From Amyelois transitella (taxonomy: Eukaryota; Arthropoda; Insecta; Lepidoptera; Pyralidae): DNA of 64,000 bases. The stretch is taken from positions 6,550,001 through 6,614,000 of the forward strand of contig NC_083522.1 of assembly GCF_032362555.1 (NCBI RefSeq), read 5' to 3'. The notes beneath the pieces were generated by a model. It was not told the DNA's origin. It ran no database searches and worked only from the letters and a program-made list of their open reading frames with translations. The translations under genes were made by a program, and so were the position numbers. This document shows, in pieces, positions 25,201 to 35,121 of the stretch (position 1 is the stretch's first letter; every line of letters starts with the position of its first letter).

Positions 25201-28200
25201 GGGTATGTTAAGATGGTTCGGTCATGTGGAGAGGATGAATGAAAGCAGGTTGACTAAGCAGATATACAAGGAGAGTGTGGAGGGAAAGGTCGGAGTGGGA
25301 AGACCTAGACGAACGTATCTTGATCAAATTAAGGACGTCCTGGTAAAGGGTCAGGTCAAAAGTACCCGAAACCGCCGAGCTTGTATGAAGAGAGTTATGA
25401 ATGTGGACGAAGCGAAAGAAGTATGCAGAGATCGTGGCAAGTGGAAAGAGGTAGTCTCTGCCTACCCCTCCGGGAAAGAGGCGTGATTTTATGTATGTAT
25501 GTATGTATGTATGTATGTTCCTTAATTCACTTTTGGCATCTGGACTGCCCGCGCATACAATTGCACTAAAAGTAGGCATTTCAATTATGTTGCTACGCAA
25601 CTTAACCCCTCCGAAACTTAGTAATGGGACTCGCCTTAAAGTGGTGTCGCTTAATAACAATATTATAGAAGCTAAAATACTTACTGGTTGTGCAGCTGGT
25701 GAAATTGTTTTTATACCGCATCATTAGAATTTATTCGTTTTTTAACAACGGCGCCGCCGCCAGGTCTTTGCTTTTGTAGGAAAAATAAACTATGTTCTAT
25801 TCCAGGCATTATTCTTCCCGTGTACGTAAGTTTCATCAAAATCCATCCAGTAGAATTTGCGTGATTAAATAGCATCCTCAAACACGCACTCACGTAGGTA
25901 CATCTATTTTTTTTTTGCATAATATTAGTTTGCTCTTTATCTAAGCATACTTTTTATGGAAGCGAAATTAACGCAGGCGAAGCCGCGGGCAAAAGCTAGT
26001 ATAAAATAAGGTGCGGCAGAAACTAAATCTTTTTATTGTCACGATCCCTTCACCTCTTTCGCTTCATACACATTCATAACGTTTTCATGCTCAAGCTGTT
26101 TACGATACCTACTATTAACCTTTCGCCAGGATCAATGACTGTTTCTGTTTTAAAAGATAAAGACTTAAATCAGAACTAATTAATTCAGAGGAAGTACCGG
26201 AAACCACTGACGCTGGTGACGAAGTCTTTGAAATCAAACCCCGTGTGAAGAAGCTGGCGAACCAGTTCAACTTCTGCGAACGAGCCGCCCTTACATACAA
26301 CTTCCCAAGACGGGTATGTTAGCTTTATAAAATTCAGTTTATTTACAGTTTTGTTTCGGAATCAGTATTTAACATAAATTAAATCTCTTGGGCTTAATAC
26401 TGTGCGATCCATACTACCCATGATCCATAGTAATATTATATAACAGAATTGTAGTTTGAATTGCAACGACTAATCTAAAGTAAAAAACCCTGATGCACAG
26501 TTTCAAATACTGCCACTACATGTAGGTACCTATGACACTTTTTTGAATTTGATGACTACCCGATGCTCTTACCATGATCCCTCATATATCATGATTCATC
26601 ATGAGAAAACCTGCACATAACTGGGTGCTCACCGTGATTTAATATGCATCAGGTGCAAAGTACAGAGAGACAAAGGTTATGGAGGCCAAACGATAGTGGC
26701 TTATTTTATAAACTTGACTTACACATTTTGGGATCGTGGCCATAGAAATATATAAATTCGTGCTCCTCTTCAGAGAAGTGAGAACGCAACCAGGACTAAT
26801 ATTAAGAGGAGGATGAATGACATAAACTAAATCAATATTTGAATTTTTCGTTCGTTTTAGTCGGTAGATACGCAGACTATACCGCCACCAAGAGCCAATT
26901 ACGGCTCCACGGCCTTGCAGAGCATCATTTTCGACTTCTATCAAGAAGACTATGCTAAAAAAATGAAAGAGAAGGAAGATGAAAAGCCAAAACGGGTAAT
27001 TTTATTATATACATACATACGAGTATAATCAAAACCAACAGTCTTGAAATGGCTGAAAGGTCATGTTCAGCTGTATGGTAATGATTGACACGTTGCTAGC
27101 CTGTCGCCTAAAAATATCATTCAAAGTTTATTAGCCTCTCCCTTGATTTTTACAATCTGCACAGTAAGACATGGCGCTGGCGCACACTATGTTTTTTTCG
27201 GTACTAAACCAGCATGTTAATTTTATCTTTTGTACAATTCAAATAAAATAACATATATATACAACATGCTTTGAGGTTTGGTGTTTCCAAATTTGCACAT
27301 TACCAAGAAATAACCTGATTGACCTATGAGGAAAAAGATTTAAAAATTCCACTGTCAAACATTCAACAATGAAGAGTATTAAAAATATATTTAAATGTAT
27401 AATTTCATTTAATGATTAATAAGTGCTATAAATATCTTTCTACTATTTGGTATTCAAGGTATCTGAGACTTTTTTACCGATGGAAGTAATTTTCGTATAT
27501 ACATATATTCAAGTTTCGCATTTATCAATTAACATAAAAATCCAGATTTAATTTTTTGAAAAGCAATTCCAAACGAATCCCATCCCAATGAATGTCATTT
27601 GCTTGTTTTTACCTGATATACGATTTCAATCACGCAAAATTATTTAGACTATATATTCGACGAAACAATAATGTATTTCTTTTACGTTCTTATACAGCTT
27701 CGTAAGAAAGCGGCCAAACACGCCAAGTCGGCTCAGCAGATACACGACGAGCAACTAGCCCAGAGGATCAGAGAGGCCTGGGCCATCCTCGAGAGACTGG
27801 TCAATCAGAACATTTATGATGATATCGGTATGATTTTACGGCTTTTTTTTCTTGAGGTTTCTCTAGCAAGAATCTTATTGCTTGAAAATTCAGTGAAATA
27901 GTAGATCTCCTTGTAAAAAGCCGACTTTCTCAAATACTTCGCCCATCAAATTTTCTTATATATCAGTTGTTCTCTAATTGTACTTTTACGTTTCTCCCAG
28001 CCCAAGACTACCGCTACTGGGACGACCCGTCGGACGAGTTTCGCGAAGGCATGGGCTCTCTGCTGCCTCTGTGGAAGTTCCAGTTCGAGCCGATGAGAAG
28101 CCACGCTGTATGCGACTTACAGTGGAACCCTCACTATCAGGACTTGTTCGCTGTTGCCTATGGATCCTGTTAGTCGTCTGCTTTCTATATTATTTAAAAG

Positions 28201-31200
28201 AGGACACTAACTGACTGGACACTGGTTACCTGACATATTAGGAATTTGCCATGTATATGAATCGGGTCAAGGTGTGCACTAAGAGAACATTTCCAGAAAC
28301 AATAGGTACGTGAGTTTAGCCACGCAGTCGGAGTCATAAACTTAGGTACGCTGGTGAAATATAAATATCTGATACACTTATCCCCTCAGAAGTCGTTTGA
28401 CATGTCGGTTGTTTACAAAAATTATCAAGGGCTTAATTTTCAGATGTACCATTTTTTCAATGTAACTAAACTGCAGGTGAGTGAATCCAACCTTCAAAAA
28501 GATTAAGTTTTTGACTGACTGTTCCAACAGTCAGTCAAAAACCGGCCTCGTGGGTACACCAAAAAAGAGTGCACAACATTGCATAATTATGTTGAAATTT
28601 TTGTTTTGCTATAGTGGACTTCCAAAACCAGCAGAATGAGGGTTGCCTGTGCATGTACAGCATCAAAAACCCGGCGTACCCGGAGTACGCGGTCATCACA
28701 GAATCACCCATCATCTGCCTCGATGTGTACAAGGAAATACCTTACTTGGTCTGTGTTGGTTAGTCTGCAAGTAAATTCATCTTCTTAAACGGTTATCATC
28801 GATCATCTCATGGTCATTATTGAAATACAACTGTCATGGATACATTTATCTCGTTTCTATTGGCTTTATATGGTAGATAGTCAAACAGTCAAAAAGGCTG
28901 AAAGCCCACATTCAGCTGGATGGCTTAATATGGCCTAAAAGTATACCTAGTTTACAAGCTTTTATTTTGAATGGCGTTTACTGCACGGAAATGACGCAGC
29001 TGCATACATTTTTTTCTTCCTTGTCAGACCAGCATAGAAGTTGCACATTTTTGTGGCATTCATAATGCCACAAAAATGTTCTTCGCGATTATGATTTGCC
29101 ACAGTCGACACGCTAAGAAAAAGAAGAATGCCACATGCTCTTGTCGCCGTCTTCAGTATTTGATTAGAATATTAGATCTACCTAATGTTTCCAGGACTGT
29201 ACGATGGAAACGTTTGCGTCTATAATGCGCAGTTGACTTTGGAGTCATCATACCAGTACAAGTCTGATTCTGTACGAGACAAGCATAGCAATATTGTTTG
29301 GGAGGTAAGACACAAAGGTTTTTTATATGTACCTTCATATTGATTAAAATATAGAACATAGGTGCCAGTAAAGTTTTAAAGTAGGAGCAGAACAAAAAAG
29401 ACGAAGCGTCACGAAATCAAATGACAATGAATGGCAAAATGCATTCCAACACACAGTACAAAATACACACACACACACACATGATCACGTCTATTTCCCT
29501 TGCGGGGTAGACAGAGCCAACAGTCTTGAAAAGACTGAATGGCCACGTTCAGCTATTTGGCTCAATGATAGAATTGAGATAATAAAATAAAAGGTACAAC
29601 ATACTTTAGCATACATACCACGTCCTTGCTGATTTGACGGAGAAGTCAGAGTCAAGGCACAAACACCACGTTTATCTGGAAAATGTATGAAGCCGATCAT
29701 AAACGCAAGAATTTTTTCCGGCTCTATAATTAATTAATTATGTACCTATCCAATGATCCGATGTTCTAATTCCTTTTCTCCTAATTATTTCAAGTACGAG
29801 TTAGTTTGATACCAACCGATGTTCTTAATATGAGAAAAACATTATGAGGAAAGCTTCAAATTCAAAGAATTAAAGAGTTGTGAAGATCAAACTGGAGTAG
29901 CTTCATGTAAAATCACTTCAGACTTACGCTATTCAGATCATGGTCATAGGCGCTCATCGGGCTCCTCACGAGGTATAGACAATATGGCATTTATAATAAA
30001 AAATAAAAGTCTATATATATATTACGATTTCTACAGGGTGACTTTTAATTCAACTGCATAAATTTAACTGTTAAGTATACTCATCTAAAGGATATTTAAA
30101 AACGTTAAAAGAAAAATATCAGTTCATATTTCAGAAAGTACGAAAAAAAATAAAAGTATCAAAATCCACGATCCTAAATACGTCATATCACCCCGGCCGG
30201 CGGAAAAGCGACGCATAAGATTCAGAGGTCAACGACACAATTCATTCAGCTGAGCGATCTCGACAACTCTGTACTTTCCTTGATCTCGATACTAGAAAAA
30301 TATTTTTTTTTCAGACATTTATTTACATGTTTAGTTTTAATTTCTTTTTGTAGTAGGTATTGGTCTTTAATAAAGCGTGTGACGTAGTTTTTGAGGGTTT
30401 TTTAAATGTGAAAATGATGACGTTTAATTTAAATAAAAATAGGCTCAAACGGCTCAGAAGCATGGGTATAGTCTATGTTTAAAAGGATGCAGTTGTTTTA
30501 AATGTCACCCTGTATGTGCAGCCACAAAATTCTTACAGATCCGCTGGGGACCGCGCCTCATAGACGGCGAGGCGTCCTTCTTCTCAATCTCTGGAGACGG
30601 TAAAGTGGTCCAATGGGCCGTGATGCCGGGGGAACTGCAGGCTACTACAATCATTACTTTGTCCTCTAGCGTCCCGCCCGTACCAGGGCCGGACGGGACT
30701 TTGGTCACTGTCAATAGTAAGTTTCGTGTTATCAGACTTTAGGCAATGATATGGATGACCCATTATTAGAGGAATTAACAATAATTATTACATCCATAAT
30801 TTCCTCACTATAATAAGTTTATTTGTGTGTTTTTGATGTAAAAAGATCAAGCGGACCTACTTACGATCAGAAAGTTCGTCCCAAAACCCTTTTTCGCCTC
30901 AACACAGTTAGATTTACTGAACAGGCATAAATGCCTCCTAGTGTAAGAGATAGAGTCTGTAATTTTATCTGTGACCCTTTTTATAAATTTTTTGGCTAAT
31001 AAAGATTGCAAATTGGATCCAAAAACCTACTCTGTCCTTGTTACCTCCAGGCTGTGGTAGCTGCATATGTTTCCACCCCGAAAAGTCTGAGATCTTCATG
31101 GTCGGGACGGAAGACGGGATGATCCACACGTGTTCCCTGAAATACAACCGCAACTACGTGCGCTCAGTCCAGGGCCACCACATGCCGGTGTATAGGATCC

Positions 31201-33807
31201 ACTACAACTTGTACTATAACAGCATCTACGCGTCGTGTTCGGGAGACTGGAGGGTCAAGATTTGGGAGGACGGACGGGAGTGAGTATCCCCGATACCTAT
31301 GATTCTGGCTATTTAAAACTTTCTTAGTATTTTGGTCTTACATAGCGTGTTCCCAAGAATTTTCAGTGGTTTCCAAAGGATAATTTATTTTATTAACGGT
31401 TCTTTAGAATTACTCGCAATTCTAAGTTATCTTATCTGTAATCTGGTATCTTTTGTCTGTGGATAGGCTAAATACGAGTACATATATGACTTATCCATAT
31501 ATTATATTGCTATGACAAACAAGCAAATTTGATTTTCTCATCCACAAAGACACCGAAGATCACACTTAATCACAAGCTTTCGTCGTCAAAACTTATTCTT
31601 TGGTATAAAAATATTTTGACTCCATTCAATAATTAGGTACTATTCAAAATATCATGGCATCCGACTGAACGTGGCCTTTCAGTCTTTTTTCGAGACTCTA
31701 ATAATAAATAAAGTATAAGCAAATACTTTTTCACTTCAATAATCATGTGTGTTATCTTGTTCAGTGAACCCCTGTTTATGTTCGAGTTGGGGTCACCGGT
31801 GGGCGATGTGAAGTGGGCCCCTTACTCCAGCACAGTCTTCGCCGCTTGCACCGCTGATGGAAAGGTGACGCCACATTTACTAATAACAGTTTCTTACGCG
31901 AAGTAATTAGGTACGGAACACACGGTACTTTTTTGACGAAGCATGTTGCTGATATTCAGCTGTTTTTCTTTTGTAATTACATTACAATAGTACCAATCTT
32001 CTTACTCTGACGCGAACAAATTAGGTACGGAACCCACGGTACTTTTTTGACGAAGCATGTTGCTGATATTCAGCTGTTTTTCTTTTGTAATTACATTACA
32101 ATAGTACCAATCTTCTTACTCTGACGCGAACAAATTAGGTACGGAACCCACTGTACTTTTTTGACGAAGCATGTTGCTGATTTTCAGCTGTTTTTCTTTT
32201 GTAATTACATTACAATAGTACCAATCCCACCAGGTATACGTGTACGATTTGAACGTGAACAAGTACCGGCCGATCTGCGTGCAAGCGGTCGTCTCTAAGA
32301 AGACAAAGAAACTCACCAGGCTAGATTTTAACTCTCGCCTGCCTGTTATAGTCACAGGTGATACAAAGTAAGTAGTATGTACCTACGTAATAAATAATAG
32401 TAATTATGTTAGCCAAACGAAAAATAAAGCAGAAAAAGTTGAGTGAACATAAAATATGCAAGATTCTTTTCTTTCCATGTAGATTTTAGAAATCAGTTAA
32501 GAGAAAAGCTGCAAGCTAGCGAACCTTTTTTATATCTGAACTTTAAGCAATCCAGCTTGGTAACTTGGCATACGAGTCTTTTAGAGGTAGCTCTGTCTAC
32601 CCCGCAATGGAAAAAGACGTGAATTATGAAATTTACGCAAATAAAGTCACAATGGTCATATTGTAGTTTGGTCCTATTGTAGAGTTCCGGGAAAGACACG
32701 GCATAAATAAGCATAAATACTTATTGCATATTTTTGACTTACCTTAATTTTGCTAATAATTAAACTAGTGTCTGGAATATAATGAATTATTGTTTACATT
32801 AGTTTTTTCCCTGTGCCAAATCCAAAATTTTCGAAGTGAATATCACATGTTGCTTAAAAGCGCCATCTATGAGAAAAGTAAGAAATTTACTGCCGCGAGA
32901 TTTTAATTCAGTAGATCTTTAATAATTATTTTAATTATATAGCTAGGTAGGTACCATTTTATCGAATTAAAATTAAAGAAGTTGGTCATATTGCCCAATA
33001 TGAACTATACACTAATTTCAACTTGCCACTCATCGCCTCCATAGCTCAGGGGTTAGAGCACTGGTCTTGTAAACCAGGGGTCGAGAGTTCAAATCTCTCT
33101 GGGGGCATCTAAAGATACTTCTGTATTTTTGCCTTTTTTATTACCTTAATGCATGAAAAATATGTTCATAAAAAAAATTGTTCTCAGGGGTACATGTCAC
33201 GTGCTGAAATTATCTCCTAATTTGAGAGTTATGGTCAAACCTCCGAAGAAGGCTCAAGGTACCGATCAGAGGACATTACAGGCAAGTAATATAAATTTAT
33301 TGTAACCGATTATTTTTGTAATCTATAAAAAAATATGGTACCCTGTTATATAATTATCTTGCGCCGATTCTACTCTGGCTCACAAATAAATTCTACGTTT
33401 TTATGACAGGATTTAGCTATTGGGTTATGTTCTACCTTTACAAATTTCACTTGAAAAAAATTGTTTGTGGTGGTTATATGATAAAGCTCTTAAGATACTC
33501 TATTATATCTACCCATTCATGTTACTTTTGTTTTTCTGTTCCGAATTCTTTAAAATAATAATAAATCCTAAAAATCTTTCGTAGGCAAATGTCATTGTAA
33601 TATACTATTTGTAACCAAATATTTTCTGGATTTGTATGTACGCAAAGATGACATGATTCCGATATGCCAATGACCTTTTCCCTCTACTGTTCATTTACCT
33701 ACTTCATAAATATTTTACAGATAATGAAACTAGACAAGCTGCTATCCTTAGTCCGCGACCCACCGTTCACGCCCGGGGTTGTTGACGAGAAGTTCGAAGA
33801 CGATTAG
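13258..33807 (+). CDS. Dnai1: Axonemal outer-arm dynein intermediate chain (DNAI1 type)
   Basis: WD40 intermediate chain that docks outer dynein arms in motile cilia and flagella. In a moth this means sperm tails and probably chordotonal neurons. Coding exons: 13258-13272 (MAPKK), 20284-20391, 21000-21204, 21599-21724, 21899-22033, 26189-26313, 26861-26995, 27698-27827, 28001-28168, 28615-28758, 29195-29304, 30539-30716, 31051-31279, 31765-31864, 32234-32367, 33188-33281, 33721-33807. All phases agree, giving about 740 aa; human DNAI1 is about 700. Diagnostic blocks are [73 protein letters not shown] and the C-terminal [13 protein letters not shown] Glu/Pro/Ala-rich low-complexity tract covers roughly residues 130-195, and WD repeats fill the C-terminal half. 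The first exon is uncertain: 19281-19346 is also in phase 0. The intron after 33281 starts with GC. Introns are packed with transposons. Confidence 0.93.
13979..14240 (-). mobile_element. Full-length tRNA-derived SINE, nested
   Basis: On the minus strand it starts GGCCTCTGTGGCTCAGCGG (box A-like), continues with box B GGGTTCGAATCCC, then a tail with tcttggatgtttatctata and acaagtctcgaacttacttc, and ends in a run of about 20 A (T at 13979-13998 on plus). The arrangement matches noctuid-type SINEs. The flanks share cgttttt, a weak candidate target duplication. Confidence 0.85.
14481..14627 (-). pseudogene. THAP-like zinc-finger exon of the TIR transposon
   Basis: A 48-codon minus-strand frame starting with an ATG reads [18 protein letters not shown], then KLWIPLPSD and [12 protein letters not shown]. 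The C-x4-C pair, aromatic/proline centre and the following Trp fit the N-terminal half of a THAP DNA-binding domain (C2CH). The C-terminal Cys-x2-His pair is not in this exon; the frame ends at TAG 14483-14481, overlapping a possible donor. Likely the remnant of a transposase first exon. Confidence 0.5.
14928..15255 (-). repeat. Composite of RTE-type tail and family B fragments
   Basis: catgtttcccggaaggggta and gggagagactacat are the inverse of the RTE 3' end. The phrases gtgtaaaacctgacc (twice) and ttcctctccagag are family B words. It looks like mixed old insertions in the dynein intron. Confidence 0.45.
16003..16104 (+). CDS. Candidate coding exon in the dynein intron, unassigned
   Basis: A 34-codon frame is flanked by a good acceptor (aactttatttag) and a consensus donor gtgagt. 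It reads [15 protein letters not shown], then [19 protein letters not shown]. It begins and ends in phase 0, so it could be an alternative exon between MAPKK (13258) and the exon at 20284, or belong to an unrelated transcript. Codon content looks protein-like but no family was recognised. Confidence 0.35.
16141..16344 (-). CDS. Small intronless ORF, 67 aa, opposite strand to dynein
   Basis: Starts at ATG 16344-16342 in the context acaacATGg and ends at TGA 16143-16141. The protein begins [20 protein letters not shown] and continues with [17 protein letters not shown] and a polar C-terminus ([15 protein letters not shown]). Balanced amino-acid composition distinguishes it from neighbouring AT-rich frames. 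It is soluble, with no signal peptide or membrane segment. Possible short gene, terminal exon or retrocopy. Function unknown. Confidence 0.35.
   Translation of the reverse strand: MALDMNDVTRRIGSNISRKEMFKIRKKYLDMFAPIAKHWTKHVIGRTQTPTTDENGHNHIVVESYLQ
16866..17130 (-). mobile_element. Full-length family A SINE-like element
   Basis: Best copy in the window. In element orientation the head is gtgccgtgtggttcccggca and the tail gtctaccccgcaagggatat followed by (TATG)n. The tail resembles the RTE 3' end, suggesting it is mobilised by that retroposon. It lies in dynein intron 1. Confidence 0.8.
17911..18009 (-). repeat. Family A fragment
   Basis: Matches the centre of family A (gaaaaggctgaaaagtcacg, gagattcagatagtgacggg, ttgctagcc). 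Both ends are missing. Confidence 0.65.
19281..19346 (+). CDS. Dnai1: Alternative first coding exon of the dynein chain
   Basis: ATG at 19281 opens a 22-codon frame [20 protein letters not shown] plus two Asp, ending at donor gtgagt in phase 0. It joins in frame to the exon at 20284, exactly as the 13258 exon does. The acidic Ser-rich content contrasts with the basic MAPKK start. Which start is used, or whether both are, cannot be decided here. A forkhead-like word gataaaca lies about 75 bp upstream. Confidence 0.5.
20581..20770 (+). mobile_element. Helitron 5' terminus
   Basis: TCCTACTAATATTATAAATG directly after an A at 20580 is the typical 5' end of lepidopteran Helitrons (insertion between A and T). 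It is followed by gcgaaagtttgtgag and a diverged version of the region also seen at 22540-22650. No CTAG hairpin end was found nearby, so the 3' limit is approximate. Confidence 0.7.
20874..20939 (+). repeat. Tandem duplication, 33-bp unit, two copies
   Basis: The unit starting catataattatataataaca occurs at 20874 and again at 20907, identical apart from the end. It sits 60 bp before a dynein exon. Confidence 0.8.
22195..22345 (+). repeat. Family B SINE fragment
   Basis: Contains accatggatccaatacgggt, gaaggttgcggaagtcagac, tcacccaataccctgggctc and ctaaagccaggaggaagag, the same block order as at 51895-52065. Confidence 0.65.
23550..25516 (+). mobile_element. 5'-truncated RTE-type non-LTR retrotransposon with 11-bp TSD
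   Basis: The insertion is bounded by GTTCCTTAATT at 23539-23549 and again at 25517-25527, an exact target-site duplication. It ends in (ATGT)n, the short tandem tail typical of RTE elements. It lacks the 5' half, including the endonuclease, as expected of target-primed reverse transcription stopping early. The intact frame suggests a young insertion. Confidence 0.9.
23561..25486 (+). CDS. RTE-type reverse transcriptase, N-terminally truncated (641 aa)
   Basis: An uninterrupted frame carrying the reverse transcriptase of a non-LTR retrotransposon. Fingers/palm motifs appear in order: [16 protein letters not shown] and [16 protein letters not shown] (about residues 175-215), [11 protein letters not shown] (motif A, about 265), [16 protein letters not shown] (motif B, about 322) and LYADDQVIL (motif C with YADD, about 364). 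A C-terminal RTE-type tail follows with [11 protein letters not shown] and [16 protein letters not shown]. The catalytic Asp residues are present. The APE endonuclease domain normally found at the N-terminus is missing because the copy is 5'-truncated, so the first Met is internal and not a native start. It cannot transpose on its own. It lies in the sense direction in a dynein intron. Confidence 0.92.
   Translation: MQEVIDEDVNEARKEYKKMKDLVKKAVIRKKEEYKEDFDKRLSEDFQSNLKVFWKSVRSARGNTITRELTRIRCQDGSVVKGEECVLKIWKDYFESLFEKKEGNKKDFCYSEEKENEMEGEIEMFEIVEALKSMKAGKAAGCDRVSVEMLKAGKGVVASQLYCLFNLCWRSGRVPKDWCKAVIVPLYKGKGSQLDCKNYRGISLLSVVGKLYAKVLINRVRNETDDKIWDAQAGFRKGMGCTDQVFSLRCIAEKFLAKSQKVYCTFVDLEKAYDRVERNELWSALSMHGVSSLLIRALKSLYEDSSACVRINGAHTEWFKIEKGVRQGCVASPWLFNLFMDSCLTDLKESKSGLRMNELLVKCLLYADDQVILASSAEELQEMVNCMHEALKEKGMKVNVSKTKTLVFEMEKEMTACNILIGGEKVEQVKEFVYLGSKFTSDGKYDSDIERRVNAGNMVNGALHAFMSSQKLSKKARLAVHRGVLVPTLMYGSESWVWQKKHESRINAVEMRALRSMMGVKLSDRIRNSVIRECCDVKEDVVTGIEKGMLRWFGHVERMNESRLTKQIYKESVEGKVGVGRPRRTYLDQIKDVLVKGQVKSTRNRRACMKRVMNVDEAKEVCRDRGKWKEVVSAYPSGKEA
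26040..26105 (-). repeat. Small RTE 3' fragment, inverted
   Basis: The minus strand reads gagcatgaaaacgttatgaa then tgtatgaagcgaaagaggtg, a diverged copy of the RTE region encoding [14 protein letters not shown]. Confidence 0.6.
27015..27155 (-). repeat. Family A fragment
   Basis: aaccaacagtcttgaaatgg, catgttcagctgtatgg and gttgctagcctgtcgcctaa match family A. The intervening region has small deletions. Confidence 0.65.
28870..28960 (-). repeat. Family A fragment
   Basis: gtcaaaaaggctgaaagccc and cacattcagctggatggctt match the family A centre. Highly diverged. Confidence 0.55.
29460..29585 (-). repeat. Family A tail fragment with (CA)n tract
   Basis: A (CA)n run at about 29465-29480 precedes gatcacgtctatttcccttg and the standard gcggggtagacagagccaac and gaattgagat blocks, after which the copy breaks off. 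Confidence 0.7.
30034..30512. mobile_element. MITE with TIRs and TA target duplication
   Basis: The left end is CAGGGTGACTTTTAATTCAA with ctgcat shortly after; the right end, inverted, reads CAGGGTGACATTTAAAACAA then ctgcat. TA dinucleotides flank both ends (30032-30033 and 30513-30514). About 480 bp, AT-rich, no coding. TA duplication and CAGGGTG ends suggest a Tc1/mariner-type MITE. Confidence 0.75.
31898..32233 (+). repeat. Three tandem copies of a 114-bp unit next to a splice acceptor
   Basis: The word aattaggtacgg recurs with 114-base spacing (gtacgg at 31911, 32025, 32139). Each unit carries gacgaagcatgttgctgat and tttgtaattacattacaata. Copies 2 and 3 are nearly identical. The third ends in the accaatcccaccag acceptor of the dynein exon at 32234. 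Confidence 0.9.
33035..33107 (+). tRNA. tRNA-Thr: tRNA-Thr (anticodon TGT)
   Basis: A 73-base cloverleaf. Acceptor arm GCCTCCA pairs with TGGGGGC (one T-G wobble), discriminator A at 33107. D-arm region AGCTCAGGGGTTAGAGC. Anticodon arm CTGGT-CTTGTAA-ACCAG with TGT in the loop. T arm carries GAGAGTTCAAATCTCTC. No CCA is encoded. A T5 terminator for Pol III lies at 33126-33130. It sits in the same orientation within a dynein intron. Stems are intact, so it is probably functional. Confidence 0.93.
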
Positions 33808-35121
33808 GAATAATAAATGTTATGTATTAGTGTTATATGTGATTTTATTAGAATAATATGTAATTGTAATAAATGTTAATAAAACAATTGCCATCTTGTT
33901 TAAATTTTATTAAGGTATAAGCATTCAAAAAAGTTAATAATAAAAAACAATACAAGATCATAGCTTCAATACTTTTTTCTTTTTTGACACATTTCCAACA
34001 AGACTATATTCTATGCTCACCATCCTTAAACTTTAAAAATAAAACATATTTAAGTCATTGAATGACTAATAATAATAATTGCTACGTATATTGACTAGAA
34101 ATATTTCGAGATCTGATTGCTTTGCTAGCTGAACGCTATTTGAACTCGATTTTATATTCTTGACAAAATCAGTACACATACACATACATTTTATTGTCTG
34201 CAATAAACAGACTTGTGTTCACTATAATACTAAAAATCACTAAGACAGAAAGGACCAAAAGTTATCTTTCATAAAATTTATTTAGACTAGAAAATAGACT
34301 CGTAATTGTAACTATATTAAAAAAATAATACTCATTTTATTTTCAATTCAACAAATACATAAGACACAGTGGACTTTTATATATTTTCTTTATATAGTAA
34401 AATATAAGCAAAATTATGATATCTAAAACTAGAAGTATAGTCAGATGATTTTCACATTTAATACTTATCATAAAGCGCTTATCACACTGTGAACATGTGG
34501 GGTGAGTGACGCGAATTTGCATTTATCACAACACAGTCAGGGTGTGGATAAGCCTCCCTAATATATATCAAAATATAATGTGAACGTGTCATTGCATTTT
34601 CTTACAAGAGATTAAAAATAAATGCTACCTTGTGCCAGATGTCAGCTTATGTTTCTTGTTGTTCTTAAATAAATGTTATTTGTGATCATTTAATAATGAC
34701 TGATTTTATAATATAATTATGTAAATACTGACATTTTCAGAGTATAAGCTTTGGAATTACTAATACATTTTATCTGAACGGGGAATCGATGTTATCACTC
34801 GACGAAATGTCGATAACGGTGTCGCAATAGGATCTGATCAAAGGGGATGTGATAACACCATAGGATTCAGCATAATATAAGGCAATATAAATGTCATAGT
34901 GTACTTGAAACTATAATAATATTAGAAAGCTGTCCGATAAAACTAGAATTGAGATTCAATATGAAAACATTATGGCGGCTGATGGCGGTGACGACACATT
35001 TAGCAGTATTTCTATCGTCTTAAATTATTCTGAATTCTATAAGAAACACTCTAAAGTTTTAAAAGTACGTACATAATTCTAAAAACATTTTATAAAAGCT
35101 TTGAGTAGACTAGAATACTGT
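33808..35121. other. 3' region between convergent DNAI1 and FKRP
   Basis: AATAAA at 33812-33817, directly after the dynein stop, and further copies near 33868 and 33879 are candidate poly(A) signals. The rest is AT-rich and probably holds the FKRP 3' UTR. No other gene was seen. Confidence 0.5.

Larger units (their letters stand above)
22960..25727 (+). pseudogene. Helitron Pif1-like helicase pseudogene (split)
   Basis: Three pieces. About 22968-23165 reads [17 protein letters not shown] and [14 protein letters not shown] (helicase GDFRQ motif). 23165-23468 reads LSLTRNMRA, a stop, then [20 protein letters not shown] and [15 protein letters not shown]. After a frame change comes [16 protein letters not shown] up to the RTE. 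On the far side the frame resumes [20 protein letters not shown], then [21 protein letters not shown] and the terminal GEIVFIPHH before TAG at about 25727. Frameshifts and internal stops show it was already dead; the RTE then split it between FLN codons. The Rep/HUH part is absent. Confidence 0.8.
22484..25999 (+). mobile_element. Helitron with decayed helicase, interrupted by an RTE
   Basis: The left part has a (TGTC)n tract and Helitron-type sequence (aatctaccgaacggatctga; taggctactttttatt). A Pif1-like helicase relic follows, split by the RTE at 23550-25516. The right end is the classic 3' terminus, a GC-rich region with gaagccgcgggcaaaagCTAG ending at 25999, followed by T. The true 5' TC end is missing, so the left limit is approximate. 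Confidence 0.75.

Noticed and set aside
25208-25660. 150-codon minus-strand open frame
   Set aside because: Lies opposite the RTE reverse transcriptase frame and its tandem tail; no protein signature.
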